This document shows, piece after piece, positions 26,276 to 36,100 of a stretch of DNA of 43,612 nucleotides (its first letter is position 1; every line of letters begins with the position of its first letter). Made by a program: the position numbers and the translations under genes. Source of the stretch: Cytophagaceae bacterium (lineage in GTDB: Bacteria; Bacteroidota; Bacteroidia; Cytophagales; JAIYAX01); contig JAIYAX010000003.1 of the NCBI GenBank assembly GCA_027488815.1, forward strand, positions 1 through 43,612. The letters are read 5' to 3'. The notes under the pieces were generated by a model. That model did no database searches and was not told where the DNA came from. It saw nothing but the letters and a program-made list of their open reading frames with translations.

Positions 26276-27169
26276 TCAAGCCTTGATCAACCTCAAGCAC
26301 TCTGCCAGATCAAATTCGGATTGCCAATGCAACTCATGCTGCCTGCGAAACCAGGTAAGTTGCCTTTTTGCATATCTGCGGGTGTTTTGCTTGATACCAT
26401 TTATGGCTTCATCCATGCTGGTTTTTCCGTCGATTACTTCAAAAAGCTCGGTGTAACCAACGGTGTGCAAGGCTTGTAAATGGCGAAAGGGGTACAAACT
26501 GATGACTTCCTCCATCAGTCCTTCACGGATCATCCTATCCACCCGTTGATGGATACGATCGTAAAGCAAAGGCCTGGGAGGGTCAAGGCCGATCCAAACC
26601 ATGTCGAAATCCCTCCTGACAAGCTTCCCTCTTCTGAATTCGCTGTAAGGTTTCCCGGTGCTCCTGATCACTTCGATGGCTCGCTGTACCCTTCTAGGGT
26701 TGTTAAGGTCAGCCTGTTGGGCAAACACAGGATCTTTCAATTTCAATTCTTCAACCAAAGGAGTCAAACCCGATTGATTTAATTCATTTTGGATTTGAAT
26801 CCTGATTTCGTGGTCTACCTCAGGCATTTGGTCCAATCCGTTTGCCAGGGCTTTCATGTACAAACCGGATCCCCCCACGACAATGACTTCGCTGTGATGA
26901 GGAAACAGTTTTTCAAGCAAAGCCAATGCTTCCTCTTCGAATCGGGCGGCATCATAAGGCTCATGTATAGAGCGATGCCCTAGCAGATAATGTGGAACGG
27001 AATGAAGCTCCTGAGCTTCAGGTCTTGCCGTGCCAATGCGCATTTCTTTAAACACCTGCCGGGCATCCGCAGACAAAACAGGTGCATTTAAGGCCAATGC
27101 CAGTTGAACAGCAGCGGCTGTTTTACCGGAAGCTGTTGGGCCTCCTATAAAAATCAATGTTCGACTCAA
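26276..27169 (-). CDS. miaA: tRNA dimethylallyltransferase
   Basis: MiaA prenylates A37 of tRNAs reading UNN codons. The 297-residue protein has the P-loop GGPTASGKT (residues 9-17), SADARQVFKEMRIGTARP, VVGGSGLYMKAL and the C-terminal KQNTRRYAKRQLTWFRR. The start codon is TTG at 27169-27167, since no ATG occurs before the P-loop, and it overlaps the TGA of the glycosyltransferase as TTGA. That implies coupled translation with the upstream gene. Confidence 0.95.
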   Translation of the reverse strand: MSRTLIFIGGPTASGKTAAAVQLALALNAPVLSADARQVFKEMRIGTARPEAQELHSVPHYLLGHRSIHEPYDAARFEEEALALLEKLFPHHSEVIVVGGSGLYMKALANGLDQMPEVDHEIRIQIQNELNQSGLTPLVEELKLKDPVFAQQADLNNPRRVQRAIEVIRSTGKPYSEFRRGKLVRRDFDMVWIGLDPPRPLLYDRIHQRVDRMIREGLMEEVISLYPFRHLQALHTVGYTELFEVIDGKTSMDEAINGIKQNTRRYAKRQLTWFRRQHELHWQSEFDLAECLRLIKA

Positions 27170-28269
27170 TTTCTGGTCAGTTCCTGATAGAAATGTATGA
27201 GCTTTCTGGACTCATTTTGCCAGTTATATTCATCGGCAGCTTTTAACGCATTGGACCTCAACTGCTCATAAAGTGCCTGATCCTCCAATAACCTTTTCAG
27301 CTTTTGCAGAATTTGCTGTCGGTCCAGCGGGCAGAGCAAGCCGACTTCATATTCCCGATTGATCAGCGCATACTCAGGAAAATTGATGGTGAGCTGTGGA
27401 GTGCCTGCATGCATGTAGTCAAAGAACTTGTTCGCAAGGGAGTGGTAGTAACTCAAGCCCTGGAAACTCAACATCAGGTATCCCACTTTTGCCTTTTCTG
27501 TTAACCTCCTTAACTCTTCAGGTCTTACAAAGCCCAGAAACTGCACTTTTTGTTCCAGATGGAGAGAGTTAACCTTGCTCCTGAGTTGTGGCAGAAGATC
27601 TCCCTCTCCACAAATAAGCAATCGGGTTTCAAGCTCCGGCATCACATCAATAAGTTCTTCCAAACCACGGCCAAGATTTACTGCTCCCGCATAGATGATG
27701 TAATTTTCCTTTTCGAGTTGAGAAGGACTATCAGATTTTACACTCGTGTTTCGGATCACTTCAAATCGAACCCTGTAAACCTCAAAAAACACATCAGCAA
27801 GCGATTGTGAAACGGTATAAGCCTTAAGTCCCGGCTTAACGACTTTTTTCTCAATCCCTTTCCAGATACGTTTAATTCCAGGCCGGTCTACCAGCTCGGG
27901 GATTTCAGTAAAATACTCATGGGCATCGTAAACAAAGGGAACCCCTTTGATCCCGGCAGCCCATTTAGCCGCTAGTGCTGTGTCCAGATCAACCCCACAA
28001 ATCAATTGGCACTTGTTCAGCAAAAGGAAAAGAAAAAGACGAAGATTGAATTCAAAGTAGAACCACTTGCCTTTGGAGAACAAGCACCTAAGCCTGATTT
28101 GTTTGTAGGGTCGAGACTCAAGTATTTGAGAGCCTGGTTTTACCCGCCCCAGCAGCCATACATCAAATCCGGCTTCTGCCAAAGAGCTGCAAATTCTCTG
28201 CATACGTTGATCATAATTCAGATCAGTAGTCACCGTAAAAATCAACCTAAGCCCTTGAGAAGCTGACAT
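27166..28269 (-). CDS. Glycosyltransferase family 4-like protein
   Basis: The 367-residue cytoplasmic protein has a GT-B layout. The N-terminal Rossmann half contains DLDTALAAKWAAG and FVYDAHEYFTEIPEL. The C-terminal half has IIYAGAVNLGRGLEELIDVMP, LLICGEGDLLPQLR and a sugar-nucleotide-binding E-x7-E-like region (GLSYYHSLANKFFDYMHAGTP) in which one expected glutamate appears to be replaced. Likely acts in cell-surface glycan synthesis; donor and acceptor cannot be read. It overlaps miaA by 4 nt, though the two functions are unrelated. Confidence 0.85.
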   Translation of the reverse strand: MSASQGLRLIFTVTTDLNYDQRMQRICSSLAEAGFDVWLLGRVKPGSQILESRPYKQIRLRCLFSKGKWFYFEFNLRLFLFLLLNKCQLICGVDLDTALAAKWAAGIKGVPFVYDAHEYFTEIPELVDRPGIKRIWKGIEKKVVKPGLKAYTVSQSLADVFFEVYRVRFEVIRNTSVKSDSPSQLEKENYIIYAGAVNLGRGLEELIDVMPELETRLLICGEGDLLPQLRSKVNSLHLEQKVQFLGFVRPEELRRLTEKAKVGYLMLSFQGLSYYHSLANKFFDYMHAGTPQLTINFPEYALINREYEVGLLCPLDRQQILQKLKRLLEDQALYEQLRSNALKAADEYNWQNESRKLIHFYQELTRN

Positions 28270-28357
28270 GCAGAGGAGTTTCGCTATTGCTTGATCAAAG
28301 GTCTGAAAAAGTAGCTTAACTTTACTAGCCTGTTTTGATCGATTAACATTCGCCGAT

Positions 28358-29131
28358 ATGCCTTACGTCCACCCTGTTTTCCCGCCTGGTATCACGATGC
28401 TGCTGGTAGATGATAATCCTGTTGACAGGTTGATACTAAAACGATTTCTTGAGCAGCATGGCGCAACTGTTGAGACAGCAGAAAGCGGAGAAGAGGCTTT
28501 TAATGAATGCTTGCGAAAGCCATATCAACTGGTGTTTCTTAATGCCAATCTTCCCGGCATGGATGGGGTCAACACAGCCGCTTGGATGCGCTCAGTACCC
28601 CATATGGCCCAAGTACCCATCATCATACTGACGGCTGACAGCAGTAAGTTACCACAGGACGTAAGGCAAGGTGGTAGCTATCAAATGCTTTTGGTAAAGC
28701 CCATTACGACCGAAGGACTACCTGAAATGATCATCGGGCTGCTTGAAGGAAACCAGCCTAAGGGTGTCGACATGAGTCCGGGTGTAGTTCATCTGGCTAC
28801 GGCCCAGTTAAGGCAGCTGAAGCGTTTTTTAGGACCTGAAGGCCTACGGGAATCATTGCAGGATTACCTCGCTGAAGTAGGTATTTTGCTTGAAAAATTA
28901 AAGGAAGAGGCCTCAAAAGAAGAAGTAAAAGCCATACAGGAAACTGCGCATAAGCTCAAAGGAACTTCTGCTACTGTAGGTGCCAAAAAAATAGCTATCT
29001 ATGCAGATACGGCAGCCGCTCTTGCCTTAGACAAACGATGGAAGGAACTCGAAGAGCTCCTCAGAACCATTGAGATATCCCTGAGCTACCTGCAATCCAA
29101 TTACGAACAAGACCTGGCAGATGAAGTCTAA
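28358..29131 (+). CDS. Degenerate receiver domain fused to HPt domain
   Basis: The 257-residue protein has a receiver fold (about residues 12-130) and a C-terminal histidine phosphotransfer domain (about 150-250). In the receiver the acidic pair D18-D19, the Thr of ILTAD (near residue 90) and the Lys of VKP (near 112) are present, but the phospho-acceptor position is Asn: N62 in VFLNANLPGMDG. It therefore cannot be phosphorylated normally. The HPt histidine H198 in ETAHKLKGTSATVG is intact. The protein overlaps the next gene, a complete single-domain response regulator, by 11 nt, suggesting that HPt exchanges phosphate with that protein while the pseudo-receiver serves as a docking or regulatory module. 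The partner kinase is not in the window. Confidence 0.88.
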   Translation: MPYVHPVFPPGITMLLVDDNPVDRLILKRFLEQHGATVETAESGEEAFNECLRKPYQLVFLNANLPGMDGVNTAAWMRSVPHMAQVPIIILTADSSKLPQDVRQGGSYQMLLVKPITTEGLPEMIIGLLEGNQPKGVDMSPGVVHLATAQLRQLKRFLGPEGLRESLQDYLAEVGILLEKLKEEASKEEVKAIQETAHKLKGTSATVGAKKIAIYADTAAALALDKRWKELEELLRTIEISLSYLQSNYEQDLADEV

Positions 29132-29501
29132 AAAATTAATCCTGATTGCTGATGACAGCTATTCAATTACCTCTATTTTGAAAAAAGTGTTTACCCTCAA
29201 AGGCTTTGATGTGGTGACGGTAAAGGATGGCGAAGCACTTATGGATGCGATGGATAATATGGATGTGGACATTCTTTTACTCGACATAAGCATGCCTAAG
29301 CTGAGTGGCATTGACTGTGCTCAAAAAATCAGGTCAATGAATGATCCTAAAAAGGCAGCAATTCCCATTATCTCTATCACCGGCAACTATGGGAACTACT
29401 CCATCGATGAGTTTAAATCAGTAGGGATTGATATGTTTATGCAAAAGCCCCTTGATTACGATCAGTTGGTGAATATGGTAAACCAATACCTGAAAAATTG
29501 A
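29121..29501 (+). CDS. Single-domain response regulator
   Basis: The 126-residue protein is a stand-alone CheY-like receiver with D11-D12, phospho-acceptor D55 in LLLDISMPKLSG, a Thr in SITGNYG near residue 90 and K114-P115 in MQKPLDY. No output domain follows, so it acts by protein contact or phosphotransfer. It overlaps the receiver-HPt gene by 11 nt and is followed 3 nt later by a small unknown gene. Confidence 0.92.
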   Translation: MKSKKLILIADDSYSITSILKKVFTLKGFDVVTVKDGEALMDAMDNMDVDILLLDISMPKLSGIDCAQKIRSMNDPKKAAIPIISITGNYGNYSIDEFKSVGIDMFMQKPLDYDQLVNMVNQYLKN

Positions 29502-29504
29502 GGT

Positions 29505-29780
29505 ATGGAGGTCAAGTACACTCCCCAATATCTGGCCAAACTTGAAGAGCTGTTTGCAGAAAGTGACTATCAGCTGCGCTATGAGAAAGGCCAGTTCAAA
29601 TCGGGCTATTGTGTGCTCAAGGAGCATAAAGTAGCAGTTGTGAACAAATACTACACACTGGAAGGTAAAATCAACTGCCTGATTGAAATCATAAGGACTG
29701 TCAGTTTTGACACACGCCGTATGACAGAAAAAAGCCATAAGCTGCTCACTGCTCTCACTCAGACCAAGTTAAGCCTGTGA
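29505..29780 (+). CDS. Small conserved hypothetical protein
   Basis: The 91-residue protein has no signal peptide or membrane segment. It looks alpha/beta, with YLAKLEELFAESDYQLRYEKG at the N-terminus and helix-rich KINCLIEIIRTVSF later. I recognise no named family, although it reads like small proteins seen next to PhnP-like hydrolases in Bacteroidota. Its stop overlaps the GTG start of the metallo-hydrolase gene by 4 nt (GTGA), so the two are probably translated together. Confidence 0.75.
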   Translation: MEVKYTPQYLAKLEELFAESDYQLRYEKGQFKSGYCVLKEHKVAVVNKYYTLEGKINCLIEIIRTVSFDTRRMTEKSHKLLTALTQTKLSL

Positions 29781-30538
29781 AGATCACATTTCTGGGTACC
29801 GGTACTTCACAGGGGGTGCCCGTGATAGCATGCCCATGCAGGGTATGTTCCTCTTCTGATTTCAGAGACAAACGTTTAAGAGTTTCGGTTTTGGTTGAAA
29901 CCCAGGGGAAATCCTTTGTGATCGATACTGGTCCGGATTTCAGGCAGCAGATGTTGCAGCATAGGGTGAAGCGCCTTGATGCCATCCTTTTTACCCATGA
30001 GCACAAAGACCACACTGCCGGCATGGATGATATACGTTCGTACAACTACCTGCAGCATAAGGCGATCCCGGTATATGCCCATGAGCGAGTCTTTGATCAG
30101 CTCAAACGTGAATTTTACTATGTGTTTGAAGATACCAAGTATCCGGGTGTACCTGAGATCGAAGTACGAGCGATCGATAACCATACTTTTGATGTAGAGG
30201 GAGTGACGGTTACTCCCATACAGGCCATGCACTATAAATTGCCTGTTTTTGGATTTAGAATGGGTGATTTCTGTTACATCACCGATGCCAATTACATATC
30301 GGATCAGGAGTTGGAAAAGGTGAAAGGCTCAAGAGTAGTAGTGCTCAATGGCTTGCAGAGGGAGCCACATATTTCGCATTATACCTTGGCGGAGGCGGTG
30401 GCCTTGCTGGAGAGCATTGCCCCTGAAAAGGCTTACCTCACCCATATTTCCCATAAGCTGGGCCGCCATGCAGAAGTGGAGCAGGAGCTACCGCCATTTA
30501 TCCGGCTGGCTTATGATGGCATGCAAATCATGATGTAA
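29777..30538 (+). CDS. PhnP-like MBL-fold metallo-hydrolase
   Basis: The 253-residue protein has the metallo-beta-lactamase motif HEHKDH (residues 74-79) preceded by the T-G-T-G-T-S-x-G loop. It also has the C-x-C-x-x-C set C19, C21, C24, which matches the extra zinc site of PhnP, the phosphodiesterase that acts on 5-phosphoribosyl 1,2-cyclic phosphate. The C-terminal HISHKLGRHAEVE provides a late histidine region. No phn genes surround it, so the physiological substrate is unknown. Start is GTG 29777, coupled to the upstream gene by GTGA. Confidence 0.88.
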   Translation: MKITFLGTGTSQGVPVIACPCRVCSSSDFRDKRLRVSVLVETQGKSFVIDTGPDFRQQMLQHRVKRLDAILFTHEHKDHTAGMDDIRSYNYLQHKAIPVYAHERVFDQLKREFYYVFEDTKYPGVPEIEVRAIDNHTFDVEGVTVTPIQAMHYKLPVFGFRMGDFCYITDANYISDQELEKVKGSRVVVLNGLQREPHISHYTLAEAVALLESIAPEKAYLTHISHKLGRHAEVEQELPPFIRLAYDGMQIMM

Positions 30539-30540
30539 AG

Positions 30541-30564
30541 AAAAAGCCCGGAGTTCCGGGCTTT
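30541..30564 (-). terminator. Terminator of gapA
   Basis: AAAGCCCGGA (30543-30552) pairs with TCCGGGCTTT (30555-30564). Read on the minus strand the hairpin is followed by a run of U residues, a good factor-independent terminator for gapA. It can also stop transcripts from the plus-strand PhnP-like gene, but the plus-side T-tract is short. Confidence 0.85.
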
Positions 30565-30567
30565 GGG

Positions 30568-31677
<1,110 letters not shown>

Positions 31678-31694
31678 CGCTCCCAAATCGAAAT

Positions 31695-31766
31695 GGTCCG
31701 TTCGTCTAGGGGTTAGGACGTATCCCTTTCACGGATAAAACACGGGTTCGATTCCCGTACGGACTA
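31695..31766 (+). tRNA. tRNA-Glu (anticodon TTC)
   Basis: A full cloverleaf can be drawn. The acceptor arm is GGTCCGT (31695-31701) against ACGGACT (31759-31765), the anticodon loop is CTTTCAC with TTC, and the T arm is ACGGG-TTCGATT-CCCGT. The first acceptor pair is G-U rather than G-C, and discriminator A is at 31766. CCA is not encoded. A promoter precedes and a terminator follows, so it is a single-tRNA transcription unit. Confidence 0.95.
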
Positions 31767-31780
31767 CAATTATCAAACGA

Positions 31781-31815
31781 AAGCCTCTGAAAATCAGAGG
31801 CTTTTTATTTTTTAT
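31781..31815 (+). terminator. Terminator after tRNA-Glu
   Basis: AAGCCTCTGA (31781-31790) pairs perfectly with TCAGAGGCTT (31794-31803) across an AAA loop and is followed by an almost continuous T-tract to 31815. It marks the left edge of the AT-rich RHS locus. Confidence 0.9.
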
Positions 31816-31991
31816 TTAACACTCTTAAGACAATCATGTAAACTAATTTGCGATAATAATTCAATCTAATCATGAAATAATTGAATAAGTTGATTTTTAT
31901 AAAATTATTCTAATATTTTTTTATATTATATCAAGATTTTTAATTTTTTTTGCTCACATCACTTGCACTTAAAATGCTTTATTGTTTTTAT

Positions 31992-32008
31992 TTGGTAAAA
32001 TTTACCAA
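31992..32008 (+). promoter_or_regulatory. 17-nt inverted repeat just before the fibre-protein start codon
   Basis: TTGGTAAA (31992-31999) and TTTACCAA (32001-32008) are perfect inverted arms around a single A, ending 2 nt before ATG 32011. It overlaps a weak -7-like sequence TTTATTTG (31987-31994). It could be an operator for a dimeric regulator or a leader hairpin controlling translation of the RHS operon. Nothing in the window identifies a binding protein. Confidence 0.45.
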
Positions 32009-32010
32009 GT

Positions 32011-33132
32011 ATGAAACTATTAAACAACTTCAAACTATTTACCACTTTACAGATTTTTTGCTGTCTCCTTCCATTTTATGGGTTTGGTCAGGTGGTGCCC
32101 GTTACGTCACAAACACAAACTGTAACCCAGCCTTACAACACTTCAGGTCACGCTGGTTTTTTGGGTTTGGGCGCCGTTAATACAGAGACTGCTCAATCAT
32201 CAGCACTTTATTTTTTTACGCCACAAAAACAACTTCATTTAAAGCAATTTGTATTAAGGAGGTCAAGCCCTGCCACTACAGATGTGCCTACAGTTCGTTT
32301 AACAGCAATAGGAGTAGGTGGCCAAAATTGGAACCCTGGAGGTGGAGGGGGGCCTGAGCCAGAAGGCGAAGGACCTAATGGGTTGTATTCCATAAATTCG
32401 GATTTTAACGATTGGTTTGAAAATGCCCAACACCATTGGGACATGGAGGGAAGAACTAATGGTTTCTCGATTTTGCATACCCCTCATGGTCAAACAGTTC
32501 AAAATAGATTTAACATCACCTCAACTGGTCTAATAGGGATAGCTGAGCAATCTCCTCTTTCCAGATTGCATGTGAGAGGGATTAATGAGCTTAGTGACAC
32601 TATCATTTCAAGGTTTGTTTCAGTTAATGGAACCAATGCCTTGGGAATCGGGAAGAACTCCTTAATTGCTATTGGCTCATCTGCAAATCAAAGCATCTAT
32701 TTAAGAGCAAAAGGAACAGGAGGAGTAGGGGTTGGAGTTGAACCTGGCCAACCCGTGAAAGGGAATTTCCAGGTTGTTGGAAAGAGCCTTTTTGGCATCA
32801 GTGCGCCTCCTCAATCTGCTACTAACAATGGTGTATATACGGTAGCAGTAGATGGAGACTTGTACGCCACACGAATATTGGTCATCAGTAAATCCGGATG
32901 GGCAGATGATGTATTTGAACCTGGGTATCAACTGCCATCTCTGAAAGAAACAGAGATCTTTATCAAGAAGAACAAACGCCTGCCTGGGGTTCTTTCAGAG
33001 AAAGAAGTCATGGAGAATGGGCTTGACTTAAAGGCCAGTGATGCAGTGTTGTTACGAAAAATAGAGGAATTAACCTTGCATTTAATCGAGTTAAGTAAAG
33101 AGGTTGAAAGTCTAAAGAAACAGATTAAATAA
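32011..33132 (+). CDS. Secreted fibre-like protein with Bacteroidota C-terminal coiled-coil region
   Basis: The 373-residue protein has a signal peptide (hydrophobic residues 10-24, cleavage probably after YGFGQ), a Gly/Ser/Thr-rich beta body with a GPEPEGEG linker near residue 115, and a C-terminal segment with DDVFEPGYQLPSLKETEIF, then KNKRLPGVLSEKEVMENGLD and a trimeric-looking coiled coil to the end. That ending is common on Bacteroidota surface and tail-fibre-like proteins and resembles the S74 (endosialidase chaperone) assembly region. I do not see the S74 catalytic residues. Only 19 nt separate it from the RHS gene, so it is almost certainly co-transcribed and may help display or deliver the RHS protein; that is inference. 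Confidence 0.78.
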   Translation: MKLLNNFKLFTTLQIFCCLLPFYGFGQVVPVTSQTQTVTQPYNTSGHAGFLGLGAVNTETAQSSALYFFTPQKQLHLKQFVLRRSSPATTDVPTVRLTAIGVGGQNWNPGGGGGPEPEGEGPNGLYSINSDFNDWFENAQHHWDMEGRTNGFSILHTPHGQTVQNRFNITSTGLIGIAEQSPLSRLHVRGINELSDTIISRFVSVNGTNALGIGKNSLIAIGSSANQSIYLRAKGTGGVGVGVEPGQPVKGNFQVVGKSLFGISAPPQSATNNGVYTVAVDGDLYATRILVISKSGWADDVFEPGYQLPSLKETEIFIKKNKRLPGVLSEKEVMENGLDLKASDAVLLRKIEELTLHLIELSKEVESLKKQIK

Positions 33133-33151
33133 TCCGTATTTTTTTTTAATC

Positions 33152-36100
33152 ATGAAAAATATTGCTGGAATTGCGAAGCAGTCATTTACTGCTGTTTGTT
33201 TAGTGCTTACTGGTTTGTCTGCTTATGCTCAACTTGAGGGGGGCAAGGATTTTGGACAACCCAATGTTCATCGTGTAGAAAAGTCAACCCTTAGTTCCGG
33301 CATGGTTCAGGATAATGTAAACCTGTTCAACGGATCCTTTTCAAGCTCGGTAACACTGGGTACAGTTTCTACTCCGGGTTTAAGCTACACTGCAACTATG
33401 TCTTACAATTCTTCTGTGCAATTAGGTAACAATGAAGAGTTTATGAGTGGCATTCCTTATGGTGAAGGATGGCAGGTGGATATTCCTAAAGTGACTATCG
33501 AATTTACCCCTCAATCATGGGACTTCTATAAAGATTTATTTCAATTTGACCCTTTATGCTCCACTCCATTGCCAGGAGGGGTAATGCCGACTGGATGGAA
33601 TGCGAAAAGAAGAAGAGATTGGTTTAATCCTGTCTTATCGATACCTGGTGTTTTTAGCGGTAAATTGATATTTAAGTTTAATGATGAGAATGGTTTTCCA
33701 GTTTTTGTTCCTGAACGTTTTGAAGAATATATCGAGGCTAAATTAAAATTTACAACAAATAGTTGGTTGCAATACGGGTTTGGGTCTTCTGACTCAAGGA
33801 TTATTGAAGAGAAGTTAGGACCCGAAGGATATAAATTAGTTTACTGGGAAGTGACACTTAAAGACGGAACAATTTACGAGTTTAAACTACCAGTTTATCG
33901 CCAGTATAATGGTAATAATTATCGTCTAAGTAGTTTTAATAGTGATCAAAGTCTTAGAAGAAATATTGTACCAAGTACAGAAACTCCTTTGTGGTACATT
34001 ACAAGAATTTATAAGAAAAGTGAAATACATCAATATATAGATTTTGACTATTTAAGATATGGAAATTATTTTATTTCAGGGGAACATCAGCAATACCATT
34101 TAGCTCGTGGGCTTGCAAATACTTATTTGTCAGATTATGATGAAAGGTATCTTTCAACGTCCGAAATTGATATGCTTTTAAATTATTTTACGTATTTTAT
34201 AACAGGTTTTTACAAGGCAAATAAAATAGGTGATAACCTGAATGGACCTGTATATGACTCCCCTAGAAATGGGATGCTTACCCAGAGTTTTTTCTTTTAT
34301 AAAGAGGTGTTTCCCAAAGCTGTCGTTGCATACCTAGGGAATGGTAAGGAAGATATGGAATATCAAGATGACCTATGGACAGAGTCGCCAAATGCAAGTT
34401 CATTGAGAGACAGTACCGTGATTGATTTAGGTTTGGAACAACACGAAAGACTTGATTTTGAATATAAAAGCAGAAGCATTACAAGTGCTGATAATACAAG
34501 TACTGCACCTTATTCCAACTTAAATTTTCAAGTTAATAGTACAATTCTAAGTCTTGGTCAGCCTGGAGTATCAGCCCTTGATGATTTGTATTTGATGAAA
34601 TCAATTTACTATTGGGGAAAGTATCAGGATGGCCCAATTGTAGGGGGGATACACAGTCCTGTTGCAAGCGATTCCTTTTTCGTGAAGCCGACTTCAACTA
34701 ACAATTTTAATATCAATAGTTCTTCGAGTGATAGAAACACTAAATGGAGAAGGATCAAGAACTTACGGCATTCGAGTTTTATCAGTAATAATAATATAGC
34801 TTGTGATTACATTTATCAGTCTAATGGATTACCACATCCTTCTAACCCTTATGCTTTATATTATGTACAATCACAATCAGGATACCTCTATCACAGTGAA
34901 GAGGATTTAAGTAATTCAGAGGTTATAAATGCTTCTTTTGATCATTCTTTTCTTCAATCTCCGGATATATCTGGAAATTTAATTCCAGGGGATGATTACC
35001 AAATCAGATCAATGATTTTTGCTCCCAGGAGATCTTCAGATGGATCGCATGATCCATCTTATTTTGGCTCTTTTGATTTTGACGTTGCAACCGATGTTCA
35101 AAGATCAAACAATCAACTAATGAAAGTTGATTCACGTAGTTTGTTTTCTACTTTTAATAATCCAATTAAATGGTCTCCTTGGTTGAGTGCATTGAATACT
35201 TATGGCCCTCCTACGGATAATAAAAACGGAATGGTAACGGTCAATACCTTTACATTAGGTAATTACAAGACATCAGTAAATCAACCTGTTTTTATTCGGG
35301 TTGGACCGGCCAATTCTGATCATAATTTTAACTTTCTCAAGTTTGATTATGGTACTAAAGGATTTGAAGAGAATTTGAATCAGCTACCTATTTATCAGCC
35401 CAACTCTATAAATTCTATTCCACCGGGTCACCCTTATTTCAACTATTCCACAAACAATAGTTATACGGGAATAACTCCTAATAGTAATGCGCTTCTGTTT
35501 GAGGAAAAATTTTCTAGTTTCCTTACTTTTTTTAATGAATCAAACATTACCCAAATCATTCCTAGCTATACTAAACCCTATGAACCCATGACCAAAAAAA
35601 ACGAGGCAATTCTAGTCGGCTTTCATAGGAAATTTGATAAAATTGAAATTACTAATTTAGCAGGTAGTGCTAGTACTCCGCCCTATCCTTACATGTATGT
35701 AAATCGCAAAATGCAATACTACAGGGGGGCTACTGCTACATGGGAAGATTTGACTACAAGTACGCCAACTACTTTAAATGAATTAAAAGGTGTTATTCAG
35801 TTTACAGTGCCTACTGATTGGGTTATGAAAGAAGTAAGAGGCTACGATCGGTTTTGGATACGAATTGTAGTTGATGTAGAAGATAACGTTAAGTGGAAAT
35901 GGCCAACCCCACTCTTGCCGAGCCAACTCAGGCTGTTAAGAGAGGGTGAAATCACCTCAGTAAAAGTAAAAATCAGTTCGATGCCTAATGCAGATCCAGT
36001 ATCTCACAATGTTCGGCAACCGGGTGACATAGCGAATACTATTCAACCTTATCCTACTGCATTGTTCTCATATTTTCAACATACGAATCATTTTGTTATA

